The notes under the pieces: generated by a model
What the model was told of the DNA's origin: nothing
Databases searched by the model: none
Seen by the model: the letters and a program-made list of their open reading frames with translations, nothing else
Part shown: positions 23,452 to 34,228 of the stretch, in pieces
Layout: each line of letters starts with the position of its first letter
Numbering within the stretch: the first letter of the stretch is position 1
Program-made: the position numbers and the translations under genes
Source of the DNA: Candidozyma auris
Lineage: Eukaryota > Ascomycota > Pichiomycetes > Serinales > Metschnikowiaceae
DNA: 64,000 nt
Reading direction: 5' to 3'
NCBI RefSeq assembly: GCF_003013715.1
Contig: NC_072812.1
Coordinates: 2,914,001 to 2,978,000 of the forward strand

Positions 23452-25333
23452 CTAACTAGAATCGGTCCACCCCAAATCTGCCAACTCCTTCCGGATTTCG
23501 TCCTCCTTGTTGATCTTGCTCACTTGCGTGTCCTCCAACAGTTCACCCAGAGCCTGCTTCATCTTCAATGTCTCAATTGCTCTGATTTTCTTCAACAACA
23601 GTCTGATTTTCTTTTCCTCCAACGACACAACTCCCCCAACAACACCACTTTCTGCTGGAACACTGTCATTGCTGCCCTCGGGAGCCGGGCTGGCGCTGCC
23701 CTCAGATTTTTTGGCTTCCTTCTTCTTTCTATTCCTTGCAGCACTCTTGCCTTCTTTCTGCTGTGGCGGAGCAACCCCAGGAACCATACCAGGAACTGTC
23801 TTCCTGCCCCCGTTGCCACCAGCACCAAAATTGCTCTGCAATTCCTTCTGGTACAAGGAGGTGGACGTAGCAGCAACACCAGAGTTTCTCGCGTGTGGTG
23901 GTCTGTAGGCGCCGGCAGGTTTGGCAGTAGCAGAACCTCGAGAAGCAGCACGTTTGGCAAGGTAATCTTTAGCAGACTGCTGAGGCTCGGGCGCTGATTC
24001 TAGCTGTCTCAAACCAGGGAACTTCTCGAGAGGCTGTGGCTTCCATGTTATGGAAAATAACTCAGGGTATTCTCTGTAGTAGACCAACTGGCCACTGGCG
24101 TGCCATACCTTTAACCCATTATCCACACGCAATCTTGGCGAAGTGGTCGCAGTCAAAACAAAGCGACCACATGGTGACCACTCGCACACAGAAGTGTTGG
24201 AGGCCTCAAAGGTGCACACTTTGCCGAACTTGTTCTGACGGTCATACACATCCACGGTGCCTTGCAAGTTACCAAAACCAGCGACAAGAACAAAACGACC
24301 ATGAGGAGAGTATATGATAGTGTTTCGTGGGGCTGTAGGCAACGAGTGAATGGCGTTACCTCTGGCATCGAAGAAGGTCGTTTCCGAAGGCATGTAGCCG
24401 TAACTGACAGCGAACTCTCTGGCCGAGGGAGACCACGTAATGTCGTGGATGGGCCCCTCTCTCTTCAAGTCAATGCGCTCGTACGAGCCAGCAATGCCCA
24501 ATAAATACAAGTTTGTCTCGCCGTAATACGACTTGTTACTGGTATCGTGGTCAGTCGAGGCCAATGCAAGCAATGCTGTGCCCAAGGCATTCCATTTCAA
24601 CTGGCACTTTTCAGCCTTGAAGAAGCTTCTTGAGCAAATCGGCTGGTTAAAGCTGGGGATGTTGTAAATGAGCACCTGTGCTGGCTTGCCGCCTTTCTCT
24701 GGGATGAAGATGGCCACCGCTGGGTTCTTGCCTGGACTGATCTGGAAGTTCTGAAACGTAGCAGCACTATCTTGAAGCTTGAACTTGTAAGAAGGCTTTT
24801 TGATGTCGAAATTGTCACTCACCTCAAAGAAATGAATCTCCTTGTTGTGGAAATTTTTCGCCATGATCTTACTGTCCTGAGTGAACTGAGGCTGCCACCC
24901 GCCCTGGTGCTTGTTCGCCCATTTAGTGACAATTTTTTTGCTCTCGGCATCAAAAATCAGAATGTTGTCTGACCACACACCGCTCTCTCTATCAATCAAT
25001 TGGGGTCTTGTCCATATGGCCAAATACCTCCCGTTGGGTGAAAAATGCAAGTCAAACGCCTCCTTCACGTCAACTTCGGCCACAACCTCGTTACTCAGCG
25101 AGCCGTCTTTCACGTTCACCAACACAACTTTACTAGGCTGGGTGTAGGCGAAAACATGCCCATTGGGGCTATAGAGAGCACATCTCACCTCTGCATCGGG
25201 CTTGGGAAAACCTTCCACTTCAGTGTAGTTTTCTATCAAGTCCACAGACTTCGGCTGGCGACCTGTTGTTAGTTTGAGTGAATCAAGAAATAACCTCTGA
25301 GTACATACAGAAAAATTGGGTTGTTTCAGACAT
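23452..25333 (-). CDS. eIF2A translation initiation factor, two exons
   Basis: Exon 2 (23452-25262) carries a frame that lacks an ATG at its 5' end. A 46-nt intron at 25263-25308 (GTATGT donor, AACTAAC branch, CAACAG acceptor on the minus strand) joins it to a 25-nt exon 1 (25309-25333) starting ATG TCT GAA. The resulting N-terminus, MSETTQFFCRQPK, parallels MSxQFF in S. cerevisiae eIF2A (YGR054W). The protein is 611 residues. Residues 1-420 form a WD40-type beta-propeller typical of eIF2A (WSPSAREFAVSYGYMP, NTIIYSPHGRFVLVAGFGNLQG, CEWSPCGRFVLTATTSPRLRVDNG). A low-complexity Ala/Pro/Gly linker follows, then a basic segment and a C-terminal helix rich in Lys/Glu. eIF2A is a non-essential factor linked to Met-tRNA delivery and IRES or non-AUG initiation. 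The splice model is by eye but restores frame and homology together. Confidence 0.92.
25263..25308 (-). other. 46-nt intron in the eIF2A gene
   Basis: On the minus strand it starts GTATGT (25308-25303) and ends CTAACAACAG (25272-25263). The branch-site-like AACTAAC sits almost directly against the acceptor AG. Removing it joins the phase-1 exon ends and supplies the only in-frame ATG. Confidence 0.85.
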
Positions 25334-26147
25334 TAATGGGTAATGGCCTTTGGACGTGGTAGAGACAAAACGGTTGAGAAAAAAATGGTCCTACGTGTAC
25401 GCAGGACGCTTGGTTGGCGGAAGCCGACAGAAGTTCGAACAGTGACCAGAAGGATTGGCTATTTGGAAATAGGTGTCCCATAGAATCCATCCATGAATTG
25501 TATTGGAAGGAAATGGAGGGTTTTTGTGAGTTATATGGGTCATGACATTGAGAAATGGGCGTTTTGAGAATCCAGCTATTTGTATGTAGAGAACGAACGT
25601 TACCATGTCAACATGGGACCCTCCGTGAAGTACAGTAATAGAGCCCAAAAAAAAAACTATTTGAAAGTCATGTTGGACTTCCGTTATAACCTCATGAAGT
25701 AATTTTTGTTTTTATTGAGATTTTGATCTGCTGGAGGTTGCTAAATGAATGGCTGCGAAAACTCCCACTACCATCACCACTACTGCTACCACTACTTACA
25801 ACCACTATTACGACTACTACCGCAACTACCCTAATTCTTGACAATGAAGGTAAGTCTCAAGAGCTCGATTCCATGATCCATATAGGATGACACCGTTTGA
25901 ATACACCCTGTTGCAAACATACAAAAATTTTTTTACCATGATGATGTTTTGTTTAACTGGCTATCTGAATCCTATCTATACAGCTGGCGCATCCTGCAAT
26001 GCAACCCTTCGCCACAATTTTTGTTCCAAGCATAAACCTTGATTAAATATGATTATTTTTCCGAACTCCTCGCGAGCGACGCTTTTTATGTTTCTTTTTA
26101 ATTTAATGAGTTATTTTGGGGATTTCGTTTGCTTCATGGTATTCATG
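25334..26147. other. Intergenic region upstream of eIF2A
   Basis: An 814-base region between the eIF2A start and the 3' end of the Sel1-repeat gene. It has an exact TTCGCAGCCA element on the minus strand at 25750-25759 and, immediately beside it, an ACT/ACC-rich low-complexity tract (25764-25830). A sequence with GTAAGT (25850-25855) and CTATACAG (25976-25983) resembles intron ends but no convincing exon was found. Confidence 0.55.
25750..25759 (-). promoter_or_regulatory. TTYGCAGCCA element before eIF2A
   Basis: Exact TTCGCAGCCA read on the minus strand, part of the 14-mer TTTCGCAGCCATTC. It is about 417 bases before the eIF2A ATG and on the same strand as the gene. Confidence 0.5.
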
Positions 26148-29100
26148 TCATTTAGTAGCAGCAACTCCATCGAAGCAAACTCCACGGGTCTCAGAAGTCA
26201 CAAATTCTTGAGTACCGTCAAAGTCGGCCACAGGCTCCACTCCCTGTGTATTTTGAACATATGTAGCTTCTTCATGAGTAGCTTCCTCGAGAGGCGCTTC
26301 GACATCAGCCGTGTCATGCACCTCTGGCGGTTGGTAGCCTGGCAATTTTGTTGCTGCCTCGGCAAAACCAAGATTGTATGCTTCCATGTACCATTCTTGT
26401 GGGTCTCCTTGGGCGAGCCCTTGTTCAGCAAGTTGTCCCATGGCATAGAAGGCCTCGGGGAAACTAAACTCCTTGCAGGCTCTCTCCGCCCACATTAAGG
26501 AACCTTGAGGATCTGGGTAGGGGATGTACTTACTCAGACCATTTGTTCCAATTAAAAACCACCTGCTCAACCCAAGCATTGCCTCAGGGTGACGCTTGAA
26601 CTTCAACGGGGAGGTGGCAGCCTTGATGAACCACTGGATAGACTTGTTTGGATTATACTTCCTGTTCAAGTCTCCATTCTCGTAGATGTGGCCCAATCTG
26701 ACCTGAGCCTGAAGACAATGGAGTCTGGCAGCTCTGTTGTAGTAGCTCAAACTCTTTGCATAATTAACTGGTGCCACTTCCAAGGATGACTGAACAAACT
26801 CATCATCTGGGGTCAAATCACCAGGATAGATCCCCTCATAAATCTTAGCCAACTGGAATGACGCCAATCCCGAAACTTCCTCCAACTCTTCACGATCCTC
26901 CGGACTCAACTTGATATCTTTGGAGTCCATATCGATATCCGAAAGACTCTTCAAGTACTTGAAGAACTTCAACAGACGAGACTTTGGTACAGTCAAGTAA
27001 ATTAAAGCAACTTGGTAAATTGCACGATTGTAGCCCAATTTAGCAGCTTGGGTGTAGTGATATAATGCAGTATCGAAGCTCTCTTCAGTCTGATCCTCTT
27101 CGAAAAGGACGGCCAACCTGTAATGCGCCCTAAAGAACAATGGGTTGAGCTCCAAACACTTTCTAAAAAAACGGTCAGCCTCATCCTTGTCTTGCTGAAT
27201 ATTGAAGTCTTGCTCATACTTGGGAACGTAGTCGTGCATAAGCAAACAACCATGGATGTAACATACTTCAGCAAATATTCTTCTATCTTGAGGGGTGTGC
27301 TTCTCAACATCAAGCTCCTTCAACATTTTTTGCAAGTGCGTTACGGCCAGCTTAACAAACGTAAGTTTGTTCATAGCCGCATGCTCACTAGGAACATTGT
27401 CACCCTTGATGTTCACATAAGCATAAAGCTTGTAATTGACAGCGGTGATCAACATCTTGGCCCACTTCAACCTGAAGTCGAAGGTTTTATGCCCAGCAGC
27501 GATTGTCTGGCGAAGCTGGATAAACTCTTCGATTTTAGCATTAATTGTTGGATCAGAGGAGCGTGGCTGAGGTTGGGGTGAGAGACTCACTCTGCTGTTG
27601 CGTTGGTTGCCCATATTAATATTCATTTGCATCTGCTGTTGTTGCATTTGCTGGAGCTGCTGAATCTGCTGCTGCATCTGTTGAAGTTGAAATGCGGCGC
27701 CCTCTGGAGGAATATTCTCCGTGCTTCCGCCATATGGCATCATGGGAGAGCCAAATGTCAAGGAAGAAGGCGAAGGAGGCATTCCAGGCAGACCAGTGAA
27801 TATTGGAGGAGGAGGACCAGGCATAGGCGGTCTAAAGCCTCTCTGCTTCAGGAAACGGCGGTCTGCTCCCTGGGTACGAGACAACTTTCTTTGCTGCTCA
27901 GACTGAGTAGCTATTCTTGAGGGCTTGCGGCCCACGCTAAAATTGGATTCGCTCTGCAAGGAGTTGTAGCTTGACTTCGAAGTACATGAGTCATTTCTTG
28001 AGACGCTGGAAGACTTATTATGACTGATATGCGATGCTGGGGGCTCTGGGTTTGCAGCCAAAATGGCTGCATGCACACCGGGATCAATGACATTCATATC
28101 CTGGTCTCCACTAGGCTCCCCAACGGTGTCATCCTGGTCGTTGGAGTCGAGGGTGCTGTTGAAAAGGTACTTGCCATAATCAGAGATCGCGCTATCCTCT
28201 CTAACAAGTGGACCAGGGGTTTCTCCCTGCTCGTTGGTCAGAGTGGAAACAGCAGACTCCAAGGTTGAGGATGTGTGGGTGCGAGAATTGAGCCCAGGTG
28301 GCTTGACAGGTTCAAAATCACCAACTTCACCTTCCTGGTTGGCCATGGCCGCCAACCCAAAAGACACAGTTTTCGTAGAGGGTTCAGCCAAAGCCGAAGG
28401 AACGGCCGAATCGCCATCCAAAGGAGCACTGTTCTCCTCGAGAGCATCATCTTCCTCGAGAGCATCTGGAGGACGAAGTGCCAGGCCAGGCGTTGTAACG
28501 TTCACGGAAATGGCCCTGTTCTTGACGTTTCTCGGATCTTGTGCATTAGCGAGTGAGGGGGCGGAAGAAGACCTGTTCAGCTTCAAAGTGGACATGCGAG
28601 AGTTGCGGACAAGGCCGCTGTTCTCCACGCCCCGAGCCTCGTGGGCCTGGTAATAATGCATGTATGAGTTTGCTGGAATGCTACAGGTGCTCTGGTTAGC
28701 AGAGCCGTTGAGGCCGTGGAGACCACTGGCACCGTTGGCGCCATTGGCACCGTTGGCAAGGCCGTTGAGATTATTATGGGAAAGTGACGAGAGGGAACCA
28801 TTCTGGCCCTGCTGGTAAGGACCCGTGCTGACGCCTGCGAAAGACGCTCTTCTCGAAGATGAAGCCGTTCTGGGAGGCTGGTACTGCTGCGGTGGATACT
28901 GGTAGGCGTACTGCTGCTGGCGTGGGCCCTTGTACCCGGCCATTGCCGCGTAGTACTGTTTCCACTGGTCGTAGTATGGATGCTGCTTTGCCTCATCTTC
29001 GTCCAGCGCCAGATCAGCCAGAGTTTCTGCTGAGGTTGACGCTGATGTGAACGAGTCATCGGGCTGTGTCGTTGGGTAGAACGGCATGGGCACCGTCGAC

Positions 29101-29558
29101 AGCATTGACGTGGATGCCAGGTGAGACACTCTGCGAGTGCCAGCAGAACCAGCTCCAGCACCGCCAAAGGCAGTGTGAGCTGGGCTATTGGGAACGGTAG
29201 CGCTCTGCTGAGGTGGCATCAGGGCTCTGCCTCGGGCCAATTGGCCTGTGCCAGAAGTAGGGCCAATGGCTGATCCCGGACTAATCCGAGGTTGAAGCAG
29301 GTGTCTGTGCAATTGGGAAACAGCAGCAGCGGTGGCTGCCGGTGGAGGTTTCCTCGGTATGAGATCCAGGTGTCGTTTATTGGTGTCCTGAGACGAATGA
29401 GACAGCTGGGATGTGGCCAGGGAGAACTCAGACGTTTCACCAGAGGACTCTGAGTTTGAGGACGATTTGGCCGGAACACTCAAAGTGGACGAAGAAGGAG
29501 GCACTGTCTTCAAGGTCGAGCGCTTCTCGTCAGATCTGAACTTCTTGAAGAGACCCAT
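26148..29558 (-). CDS. Sel1-repeat protein of the SKT5/CHS4-DSF2 type
   Basis: An 1136-residue protein. The N-terminal 680 residues are low-complexity (Ser, Gln, Pro, Asn), with Gln/Tyr-rich patches (about 198-235), an Asn-Gly-Ala stretch (about 270-285), and a Gln/Met run (about 630-660). The C-terminal 400 residues (about 690-1080) are helical Sel1/TPR-like repeats: ILTAVNYKLYAYVNIKG, AHYRLAVLFEEDQTEESFDTALYHYTQAAKLGYNRAIYQVALIYL, ARLHCLQAQVRLGHIYENGD, EAMLGLSRWFLIG, PEAFYAMGQLAEQG. This is the domain plan of Skt5/Chs4, which targets and activates chitin synthase 3 at the bud neck, and of the related Dsf2. Skt5 normally ends in a CaaX prenylation box; this protein ends GVAATK with no such box, so a Dsf2-like paralogue is quite possible. 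Low-complexity size may vary between strains. Confidence 0.7.
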   Translation of the reverse strand: MGLFKKFRSDEKRSTLKTVPPSSSTLSVPAKSSSNSESSGETSEFSLATSQLSHSSQDTNKRHLDLIPRKPPPAATAAAVSQLHRHLLQPRISPGSAIGPTSGTGQLARGRALMPPQQSATVPNSPAHTAFGGAGAGSAGTRRVSHLASTSMLSTVPMPFYPTTQPDDSFTSASTSAETLADLALDEDEAKQHPYYDQWKQYYAAMAGYKGPRQQQYAYQYPPQQYQPPRTASSSRRASFAGVSTGPYQQGQNGSLSSLSHNNLNGLANGANGANGASGLHGLNGSANQSTCSIPANSYMHYYQAHEARGVENSGLVRNSRMSTLKLNRSSSAPSLANAQDPRNVKNRAISVNVTTPGLALRPPDALEEDDALEENSAPLDGDSAVPSALAEPSTKTVSFGLAAMANQEGEVGDFEPVKPPGLNSRTHTSSTLESAVSTLTNEQGETPGPLVREDSAISDYGKYLFNSTLDSNDQDDTVGEPSGDQDMNVIDPGVHAAILAANPEPPASHISHNKSSSVSRNDSCTSKSSYNSLQSESNFSVGRKPSRIATQSEQQRKLSRTQGADRRFLKQRGFRPPMPGPPPPIFTGLPGMPPSPSSLTFGSPMMPYGGSTENIPPEGAAFQLQQMQQQIQQLQQMQQQQMQMNINMGNQRNSRVSLSPQPQPRSSDPTINAKIEEFIQLRQTIAAGHKTFDFRLKWAKMLITAVNYKLYAYVNIKGDNVPSEHAAMNKLTFVKLAVTHLQKMLKELDVEKHTPQDRRIFAEVCYIHGCLLMHDYVPKYEQDFNIQQDKDEADRFFRKCLELNPLFFRAHYRLAVLFEEDQTEESFDTALYHYTQAAKLGYNRAIYQVALIYLTVPKSRLLKFFKYLKSLSDIDMDSKDIKLSPEDREELEEVSGLASFQLAKIYEGIYPGDLTPDDEFVQSSLEVAPVNYAKSLSYYNRAARLHCLQAQVRLGHIYENGDLNRKYNPNKSIQWFIKAATSPLKFKRHPEAMLGLSRWFLIGTNGLSKYIPYPDPQGSLMWAERACKEFSFPEAFYAMGQLAEQGLAQGDPQEWYMEAYNLGFAEAATKLPGYQPPEVHDTADVEAPLEEATHEEATYVQNTQGVEPVADFDGTQEFVTSETRGVCFDGVAATK

Positions 29559-32256
29559 TGACGGCAGACACTAAACTTTGAGGGCAGGAGAGGGAGGCAA
29601 ACGCCAAAGGTCCAGGAGAAAAGCGAAGGAAAAATGGAAAGTAAACGTGGGGACGAAGTTATGTTGAAGACTTCGGGGATGTGGATTTTGCCGGTTGCCC
29701 TCGAATCTGGTGAAGTGACACACTGGCAAGCAGTTGGATGATTTTTCCCTGTGGCAGAAGAAGGGTGTGCGCTGCGGTGCAGGGCGGGCAGAGGTATATG
29801 GGGAACGGCCGATTGGAAACTGGAAGAAACAACGACAACAAAAAGAAGAAGCTAACGAACAAATAAAACCAACAAATGGAAGCTACTTTTGTGGAATCAA
29901 ATCTTGATCTCAGGGGGCAGCAAGAAACGAAGATTGTGTGCCTGGCGCTTGGAATTGGGATGGGTTATTTTTGCGGCCCGGATGTGCCTTGCTAAGGTAG
30001 GGTGGTCTTTTTAGGAAGCGAAGGAACAAACAGGGGAGCGGGGAGAAAAAAAGAAGAGGCGAGACACACAAAAGAGTGTGCCTAAATCCACTCACTACTC
30101 TACTTTCAGTAGTGAGCCCTGTGGCACCGCACCCAGATCGGGGCCAAAGGTAAACAAAATCAGCCTCCACAAAGGCCAGACAGTACAGAGGACAAGACAA
30201 AGGGGAAACGCAAAGAGGAAGAATGAAGAATGTGTGACAAAGCAGAACACACAGAGACGAATCTTCCTTTGGAAGGATGAATCGGAACACATACCAAATG
30301 CAAACACTACAACCACCAAAATTTTAAAGTAGTGGTTCTTTTTTTAATTTTGTGGCCCACAGGTCTTGCCTCCTGCGCAGGTTTTCGCAACCGCCTCGCA
30401 CTTGCGGGTCCTCACTTTTGTTCCTTTTTTTACCCACCCTCCCTCTGCCGATCTAACTCACTCACTCCTCCCTGAATGTGAAGTCTCCCACACCGCCTCA
30501 GTCCAAGCCCTTCCCCCCACAGCAATCATCGACAAAACAGGCCATCCAATTGGGCCATCATTGGGCGCTTACTTGCTGTTGCCAGCATAATAGCTACTAT
30601 TTCACATTGAGGGCGCCTCCTCTGCGTCTTGACGGTTGCAAATTGCCCCGGCTGCTGCCGAGGCCCAAGGGCCTTCTTGATCCGTGGGCGGTTGCAAATA
30701 GAAACATGAGAAGGTGGTCGAGATGGGCCAAGTGGACCCTCGCCTGCCTCACTGGCCCGGGTGGACCTGGCCTGACTGCGAAAATGTCCTCCACTGGAAA
30801 CCGGTCTCTCCATTGCGGGAGTCATTTCTTTTCTTCCTCTCTCCCGCGTGGTCTCTCTGGCGTCCGCCGCAGTGCACCCAGCAACTGCTTTCCCGCTCTG
30901 CGCTTCCCGCTTGGTCTGAGACATCAATGGAGGGAGGTGGAAGGAGAGCACTTGGGGGTGTGACTGAGCAAATTTTCTTGAAATGGGCTTTGGCAGTGCA
31001 AGAATCTGTTTGTTTTCATCAGCTGATCGTACGAATTGTTTCGTTTTCTTTGATCGCTCTCCATTGTGTGGTTTCTGCGTCCATCTCGGCTTGCTCTGTG
31101 AGAGAAGAATCCGTATAGCCCCTGTTGCGCTGCCACGATGCGTGGTTGCACAAAAGCCGTTTTTGCTTGCCATGTGGTCTAATAGGGCGGATCTTGATAC
31201 TGTGGATGTGTTATTTACATACTTTTGCTTTTTGTTGCTGACAATACTTTTGTGGTGTGTCCAGTGAGATTTCTCTGGCGTCAGTGTTTTTCGCAGCCAA
31301 CCATCACTGCTCACTCTCTGTCATCGACGTTTGCACAGGCGCCTACTGCAGTTGCGATTCCAAACCACTTTGTTCGTTCTTTTGCCGTCTCCTCAACTCA
31401 TCAAACCTCTCTTCTCTCATCTTTCTCCATATTCACCTCCAGCTCTCTTCTCCTCTGGCCTTGACAGGTTTGTGCGTCGCCGCGCAGACACCGCATTGGC
31501 GCCAACAAAACCCTGATCGTAAATCTGCCGCTGGTCACCCACTGATGCCCGGTCAGCGAGCATGGATCAAGACCTCTTCAAACTGAAAAGCTTATTTGTG
31601 ATTTCAAAACTCGCGCCATACACTTAGGCCGTTTCCTTCACTGGGGCCAGAACGACTCCTAAAAATGGCTGGCTGCTCTTGGGCCTCAAGGAAGCCATTT
31701 GGTGGATTTCTTGCCTCAAATCATCTGCATCAATTGTTACGGGTTCAGGACCCGCAATTGATCAAAACTGCATCGGTGGTTCGGTATTAGGCCTCGTTTT
31801 GAAAGCACCCTCACACTTCTACTTACCGTATACTGCAACTCACATCCTGGGCTCCCACTCGGGCAAGAATTCGAAAGCACGGCTGATCTTGAGTGCCAAG
31901 AGACTCTCCGCTATTTTTAATACTACACCTTGCTTACTCGTGACGGGCTTTCCTTTCTCGACTTCTATTGAGGTCGCTCGACACGATGGTGGATTTGGCA
32001 GGTTTGTATGCTCGGAGTTGGGTGTCTCCGGCGCCGAAGTACCGACCCCATTTGGTCTTGGAATTTCAAGCCTACACTGAGGAGGCAGTAATTGAAACTT
32101 GTCTGTGCATTGGATGTATTTTTGATCTCTTTTATGACAGGTGTCATGATTCACTTCGCTACCTACTGACTGACTTCTTTCTCTCTTCATTTAACCTATA
32201 CATTATAAATCGTTTCCCACTATGCTATCTAATAACTTACACTCTCTTTGCTCGCC
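29559..32256. other. Long non-coding region upstream of the Sel1-repeat gene
   Basis: A 2.7 kb stretch. It holds three TTYGCAACCG variants (30384-30393 plus; 30633-30642 and 30689-30698 minus) and one exact TTCGCAGCCA (31290-31299 plus). A 262-codon open frame on the minus strand (30526-31314) begins with GTG, is very rich in Arg/Lys/Ser/Pro, and shows no family motif; I do not call it a gene. Pyrimidine-rich runs near 30420-30520 and 31380-31460 look like leader or promoter sequence. No RNA gene was recognised. Confidence 0.55.
31290..31299 (+). promoter_or_regulatory. TTYGCAGCCA element in the 2.7 kb interval
   Basis: Exact TTCGCAGCCA, 1.7 kb before the Sel1-repeat gene and on the opposite strand to it; the second exception to the orientation rule. 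Confidence 0.4.
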
Positions 32257-33573
32257 TTAATCACCACCACTGGTGGTTGCTGGCCCAAAATCAAGCCAGT
32301 TCCAGCTGCTGCTCTTGCTGGGCTCGTCTATAAGAATCTCGTCTGTAGCCTCAAGATGGGCCATCTTCATGGTGGTATTGTTGGCGGACGCCTGATTGGT
32401 CGTATGAGCGTCTGCGTCCATGGCGCTGAAGTCCCCCATATGGTGCAGGGGAGAATCATCTGCTCCAATTGTAAAGGAGTCCAGTTGAAAAAGGTTCATG
32501 TTGAGAAGCTTGTCCATCTCGTCTGGACCGTTTTGAATGTCATTTTGGTGGAATGCATCCAGTCCAGAGTGCTGGAAGTCTAGGAAGTTCAGAAGACTAT
32601 CGGCATATGGGGAGATGGTGGTGGGCATGGTGCTGGAGGTGTCTGGGTAAGAGCTGAAACTGCCTGAGTTGGGCTCCGTGAGCTGTCTGAATAGCCCGGT
32701 GTTATTGTTGGATATCACGCTGTCCAAGGACTTCCTGCCTTTGTTATACTTGGGGTCGTACACTGCGCCGTATCGAGAGACGGGCGAGGGCTGACCATGT
32801 TGGGCCAGGGCTGAGTTGTTTAGAGGCCTCAAAATGCCGTGAAGCTTATAGAATAAACCACAGGCGTTGCAGAGAAGGTCTCCCTGACTGGTTTTCCGCC
32901 ACAAAGGCGTTGTTCTAGTCTGGCAATTTGTGCACTGCAAAGAGTTCTTTGTGGAGGAGTCATTCTTCGAGTTTACCAGAGGAGCTGGCGTGAGGGTGGA
33001 TGCAGAATGGGATGGCATGGTAAAGGATGATTGCGGAGGAGATGTTTTGCTCTCTTTGCTCAACTTATAGTCCTGCTTTAATGTGGACTCGAGCAGACTA
33101 ATGTACGAGGAGAGGAAGGAGCCTCCCGAACCGGTGGTCGTGCTGTTCACGTTGTTGTTGTTGGTGGAAGATATAGCCGAAGCTTTCTTCTCAACCGAAG
33201 ATGCTGGAGTAGCCATGGACAGGGCAGAAGGAGGAGCAGGGGCTGCCGGGATGGAACGGGGCTCGTGCTTTTTGGGCGAGTCGATCTTCGCTTCTGGAGA
33301 GCCTTCTTCCTGGGATATTCTGCGGATGTGGGCGACGTAGTCGAAATGGTCGTCCATCTCGATCTGCTTGGAGGATCTTCTGGCGGAAGCAGGCTTCTCG
33401 ACGCCAGCGGTATGGTGTCTCTTAAGAGCCTTCTGGTTCTGAATACGCCAGGCGATGTTGGAGACCCGCTTGTTATGGGGCAAGTAGGATTTGTGCTGGT
33501 ACATGGAGTGGATCTTCAAGGAGGAGTCGTCGATGTCCTTGAGAAGATCAGCCACCGAAGCGTCTGAGTTCAT
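32257..33573 (-). CDS. GATA zinc-finger transcription factor, GLN3/GAT1-like
   Basis: A 438-residue protein. One GATA finger of the CX2CX17CX2C form lies at residues 214-238 (Cys214, 217, 235, 238), reading [14 protein letters not shown]...[18 protein letters not shown]. Near the N-terminus [20 protein letters not shown] (about 38-57) matches the short conserved segment found in nitrogen-responsive GATA activators. The C-terminal third is acidic and Asp/Asn/Ser-rich, suggesting activation. Family members Gln3 and Gat1 switch on nitrogen-catabolite genes when rich nitrogen is lacking. The finger lacks the SLKTDVIKKR tail typical of Gat1/AreA, which favours a Gln3-type protein, but orthology is not settled. 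Upstream sites GATAAG (33829-33834) and GATAAA (33842-33847) would permit autoregulation. Confidence 0.8.
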   Translation of the reverse strand: MNSDASVADLLKDIDDSSLKIHSMYQHKSYLPHNKRVSNIAWRIQNQKALKRHHTAGVEKPASARRSSKQIEMDDHFDYVAHIRRISQEEGSPEAKIDSPKKHEPRSIPAAPAPPSALSMATPASSVEKKASAISSTNNNNVNSTTTGSGGSFLSSYISLLESTLKQDYKLSKESKTSPPQSSFTMPSHSASTLTPAPLVNSKNDSSTKNSLQCTNCQTRTTPLWRKTSQGDLLCNACGLFYKLHGILRPLNNSALAQHGQPSPVSRYGAVYDPKYNKGRKSLDSVISNNNTGLFRQLTEPNSGSFSSYPDTSSTMPTTISPYADSLLNFLDFQHSGLDAFHQNDIQNGPDEMDKLLNMNLFQLDSFTIGADDSPLHHMGDFSAMDADAHTTNQASANNTTMKMAHLEATDEILIDEPSKSSSWNWLDFGPATTSGGD

Positions 33574-33946
33574 GGGGTGGGAATATGAATAATGATAGAT
33601 ACAAGAAACAAATGAGATGAAAATTCAGGAAGTTCAAAAAGGTGAAGAAGTTGATGGACGGGGTGGATGTGGGGATATATATGAGGTGTGAATGGAGGAA
33701 ATTGAGTTCGGGGTTGGGTAGAGGATTAATGAGAGGGGAGGATGCGAGGCACTCCAGGGCGAAAGACAGTGTTGGTGAGACTAAACGAGAAGGGGACATA
33801 GATATTAAATGTGGGGCAGGTTAATATGATAAGGCGGAAGGATAAATGAACACGAAGAGGACGAAGGAAGCGGAAAGAAAAAGTCAAAAAATTTAATCGA
33901 CATACATTATCTTGGGCAATTGATTACTCATTGCTGACGAGAGCCT

Positions 33947-33956
33947 TGGCTGCGAA
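33947..33956 (-). promoter_or_regulatory. TTYGCAGCCA element before the GATA factor
   Basis: Exact TTCGCAGCCA on the minus strand, 374 bases before the ATG of the GATA-factor gene on that strand. Confidence 0.5.
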
Positions 33957-34180
33957 AAGAAAGACGGCGAAGCACCCACCGAGAAAGGCGGTGGGACAAT
34001 GAGGGATTGGCCTGACGCAGGCCTCCATTAAGGCCAGAGGAGGCCCACACCCACCAATACTGAACAATTTTGCAGGCACAAAAAGGTGAAAATCGGGTCA
34101 ATTGAAGGGGAAGGTTTACAGCGCACAAGTGGGCTGACACTCGAGCGTTTGTGATTGGAGCTCTTTAAGAAATCGTGCTT

Positions 34181-34228
34181 CCAGTGGAGCTTTTAGTAGA
34201 GCTTTCAGTGGAGCTTTCAGTGGAGCTT
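34181..34228. repeat. 12-base tandem repeat, four units
   Basis: Four units of the form YCAGTGGAGCTT (one reads TTAGTAGAGCTT). On the minus strand they lie in an open frame (34165-34431) and would encode Ser-Ser-Thr-Glu type repeats, but that frame has no ATG at its 5' end. Confidence 0.8.

Noticed and set aside
30526..31314. 262-codon minus-strand frame in the 2.7 kb interval
   Set aside because: Starts with GTG, composition is random-looking and Arg/Ser-rich, no motif, and nothing in the flanks suggests a gene.
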